NCBI GenBank assembly: GCA_026400415.1
Contig: JAPLPA010000546.1
Location: 1-7,004, forward strand
Direction of reading: 5' to 3'
Origin: Afipia sp.
GTDB lineage: Bacteria; Pseudomonadota; Alphaproteobacteria; Rhizobiales; Xanthobacteraceae
DNA: 7,004 bases
The notes under the pieces were generated by a model, which saw only the letters and a list, made by a program, of their open reading frames with translations, was not told the origin of the DNA and did no database searches. The first letter of the stretch is position 1. Each line of letters begins with the position of its first letter. A program made the position numbers and the translations under genes. Shown here piece after piece: positions 6,324-7,004 of the stretch.

Positions 6324-6936
6324 CTGCCGTCGTCGGCAGCAACCATTCCCAAGAAACCCGCCGCCAAGAAACCCATCACCGCCATCTACCAGTTCAAGAT
6401 CACTCTACTGGGCATCGATCCCAAGATCTGGCGGCGGGTCCAAATCGCCGACTGCAAGCTCCATAACCTCCACCTCCCACATCTAGGCAGCGATGGGCTG
6501 ATCGAACAGCCACTTTCACCATTTTGAATGCAATGGTAGACGGCATGGCATCCCGGACCACCTCGATCATGACGGCGACGGTGATGTCGTCGATTCAAAG
6601 AAAATCACGGTGAGCGATATCGTTCCCTCGGACGGCAAGAAGATTGCCTTCAGGTACACCTAAGACTTTGGTGACAACCGGGGGCATGAAGTCTTGTACG
6701 AGGGAGTCATCGAACCCGAACACAAGACCAAATACCCCATCTGACTCGAAGGCGAACGAGCCTGCCCGCCAGAAGACTGTGGTGGCATCTGTGGCTACGA
6801 ATACCTTTTAGAAGCTCTTGCTGATCCCGATCACAAAGGACACCAAGGCATGAGGGAGCGGGTGGGTGAATTCGATTCGGATAAGTTTGAACCGAAGATC
6901 GCCACCGTGAGGATGAGGAGGTTGTTGAGGAGATAA
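6324..6936 (+). pseudogene. Broken pRiA4b ORF-3 family gene
   Basis: The first part reads KKPITAIYQFKITLLGI then DPKIWRRVQIADCKLHNLH (6366-6473), the N-terminal signature of the plasmid pRiA4b ORF-3-like family. Similarity then continues one frame over with HI*AAMG*SNSHFHHFE (from 6478), later DFGDNRGHEVLYEGVIEPE and LEGERACPPEDCGGICGYEYLLEALADPDH. There is a frameshift near 6474-6478. In-frame stops fall at 6484 (TAG, probably from CAG), 6499 (TGA, from the conserved Trp codon), 6661 (TAA, probably an aromatic codon) and 6742 (TGA). Two more conserved Trp positions appear to have become Arg and Cys (RGH, GIC). No ATG is in frame at the front; CTG at 6324 may be a mutated start. All three stop types occur, so recoding is unlikely. 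The family's function is not well established. It begins about 20 nt after the nuclease gene. Confidence 0.88.
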
Positions 6937-6960
6937 AGATAAATCTCCTCAACAACCTCC
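6917..6960. repeat. Perfect 18-bp inverted repeat with an 8-nt loop
   Basis: Left arm 6917-6934 (GGAGGTTGTTGAGGAGAT) and right arm 6943-6960 are exact reverse complements, separated by AAAGATAA. The left arm contains the last codons and the first base of the stop of the decayed ORF-3 gene. There is no T-tract on either side, so a standard intrinsic terminator is doubtful despite the very stable stem. It could be a terminator of another kind, a MITE-like or REP-like remnant, or a local inverted duplication. The inverted repeat itself is certain; its role is not. Confidence 0.8.
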
Positions 6961-7004
6961 CTGAGCCCCACCATCGGTCGTCTTCGCTTTACCACTCTCG
7001 CCGC
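6961..7004. other. Window end, nothing assigned
   Basis: These 44 bases after the hairpin show no gene start, RNA or repeat that I can support. Confidence 0.4.

Noticed and set aside
6484..6744. Stop-codon readthrough or alternative genetic code in the ORF-3 gene
   Set aside because: TAG, TGA and TAA all interrupt it, a frameshift is present, and the other genes in the window read normally with standard stops.

Overview
The window reads as bacterial chromosomal DNA of middling GC. The best guess for the source is a planctomycete or a relative. This rests on an ECF sigma factor gene overlapping a large Ser/Thr kinase gene, on the sigma factor's sequence style, and on the remains of a pRiA4b ORF-3-type gene. 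No ribosomal or other phylogenetic marker is present, so the assignment is an inference of moderate strength.

Layout, all genes on the + strand. (1) Positions 1-460 hold no gene I can support; this is the leader of the first operon. (2) Positions 461-4271 form a two-gene operon with an 8-nt overlap. The first gene is an ECF-type sigma-70 factor with no visible anti-sigma partner. The second is a 1076-residue protein joining a Ser/Thr kinase domain, a STAND/NACHT-like P-loop ATPase, and a long C-terminal region I cannot assign. (3) Positions 4272-4488 are a GC-rich spacer. (4) Positions 4489-6305 form a second translationally coupled pair: a small ORF of about 69 codons (or 50 from a TTG start) whose stop overlaps the next start as ATGA, then a 536-residue GIY-YIG endonuclease. 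In the endonuclease the catalytic domain sits inside an array of seven roughly 50-residue beta-hairpin/helix-turn-helix repeats, four before it and three after. (5) Positions about 6324-6936 are a clear pseudogene of the pRiA4b ORF-3 family with one frameshift and four in-frame stops. Its last codons run into a perfect 18-bp inverted repeat at 6917-6960.

How the parts may work together (inference). The kinase-STAND protein looks like a ligand-triggered signalling ATPase whose output is phosphorylation. The overlapping sigma factor is its most obvious target, so the pair may be a one-step signal-to-transcription switch. The endonuclease is more likely a free-standing homing or mobile nuclease that arrived next to this operon. 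The decayed gene after it fits an accessory, turnover-prone locus. The two most notable items are the kinase-STAND fusion coupled to a sigma factor and the GIY-YIG nuclease embedded in a seven-module DNA-binding-like array.
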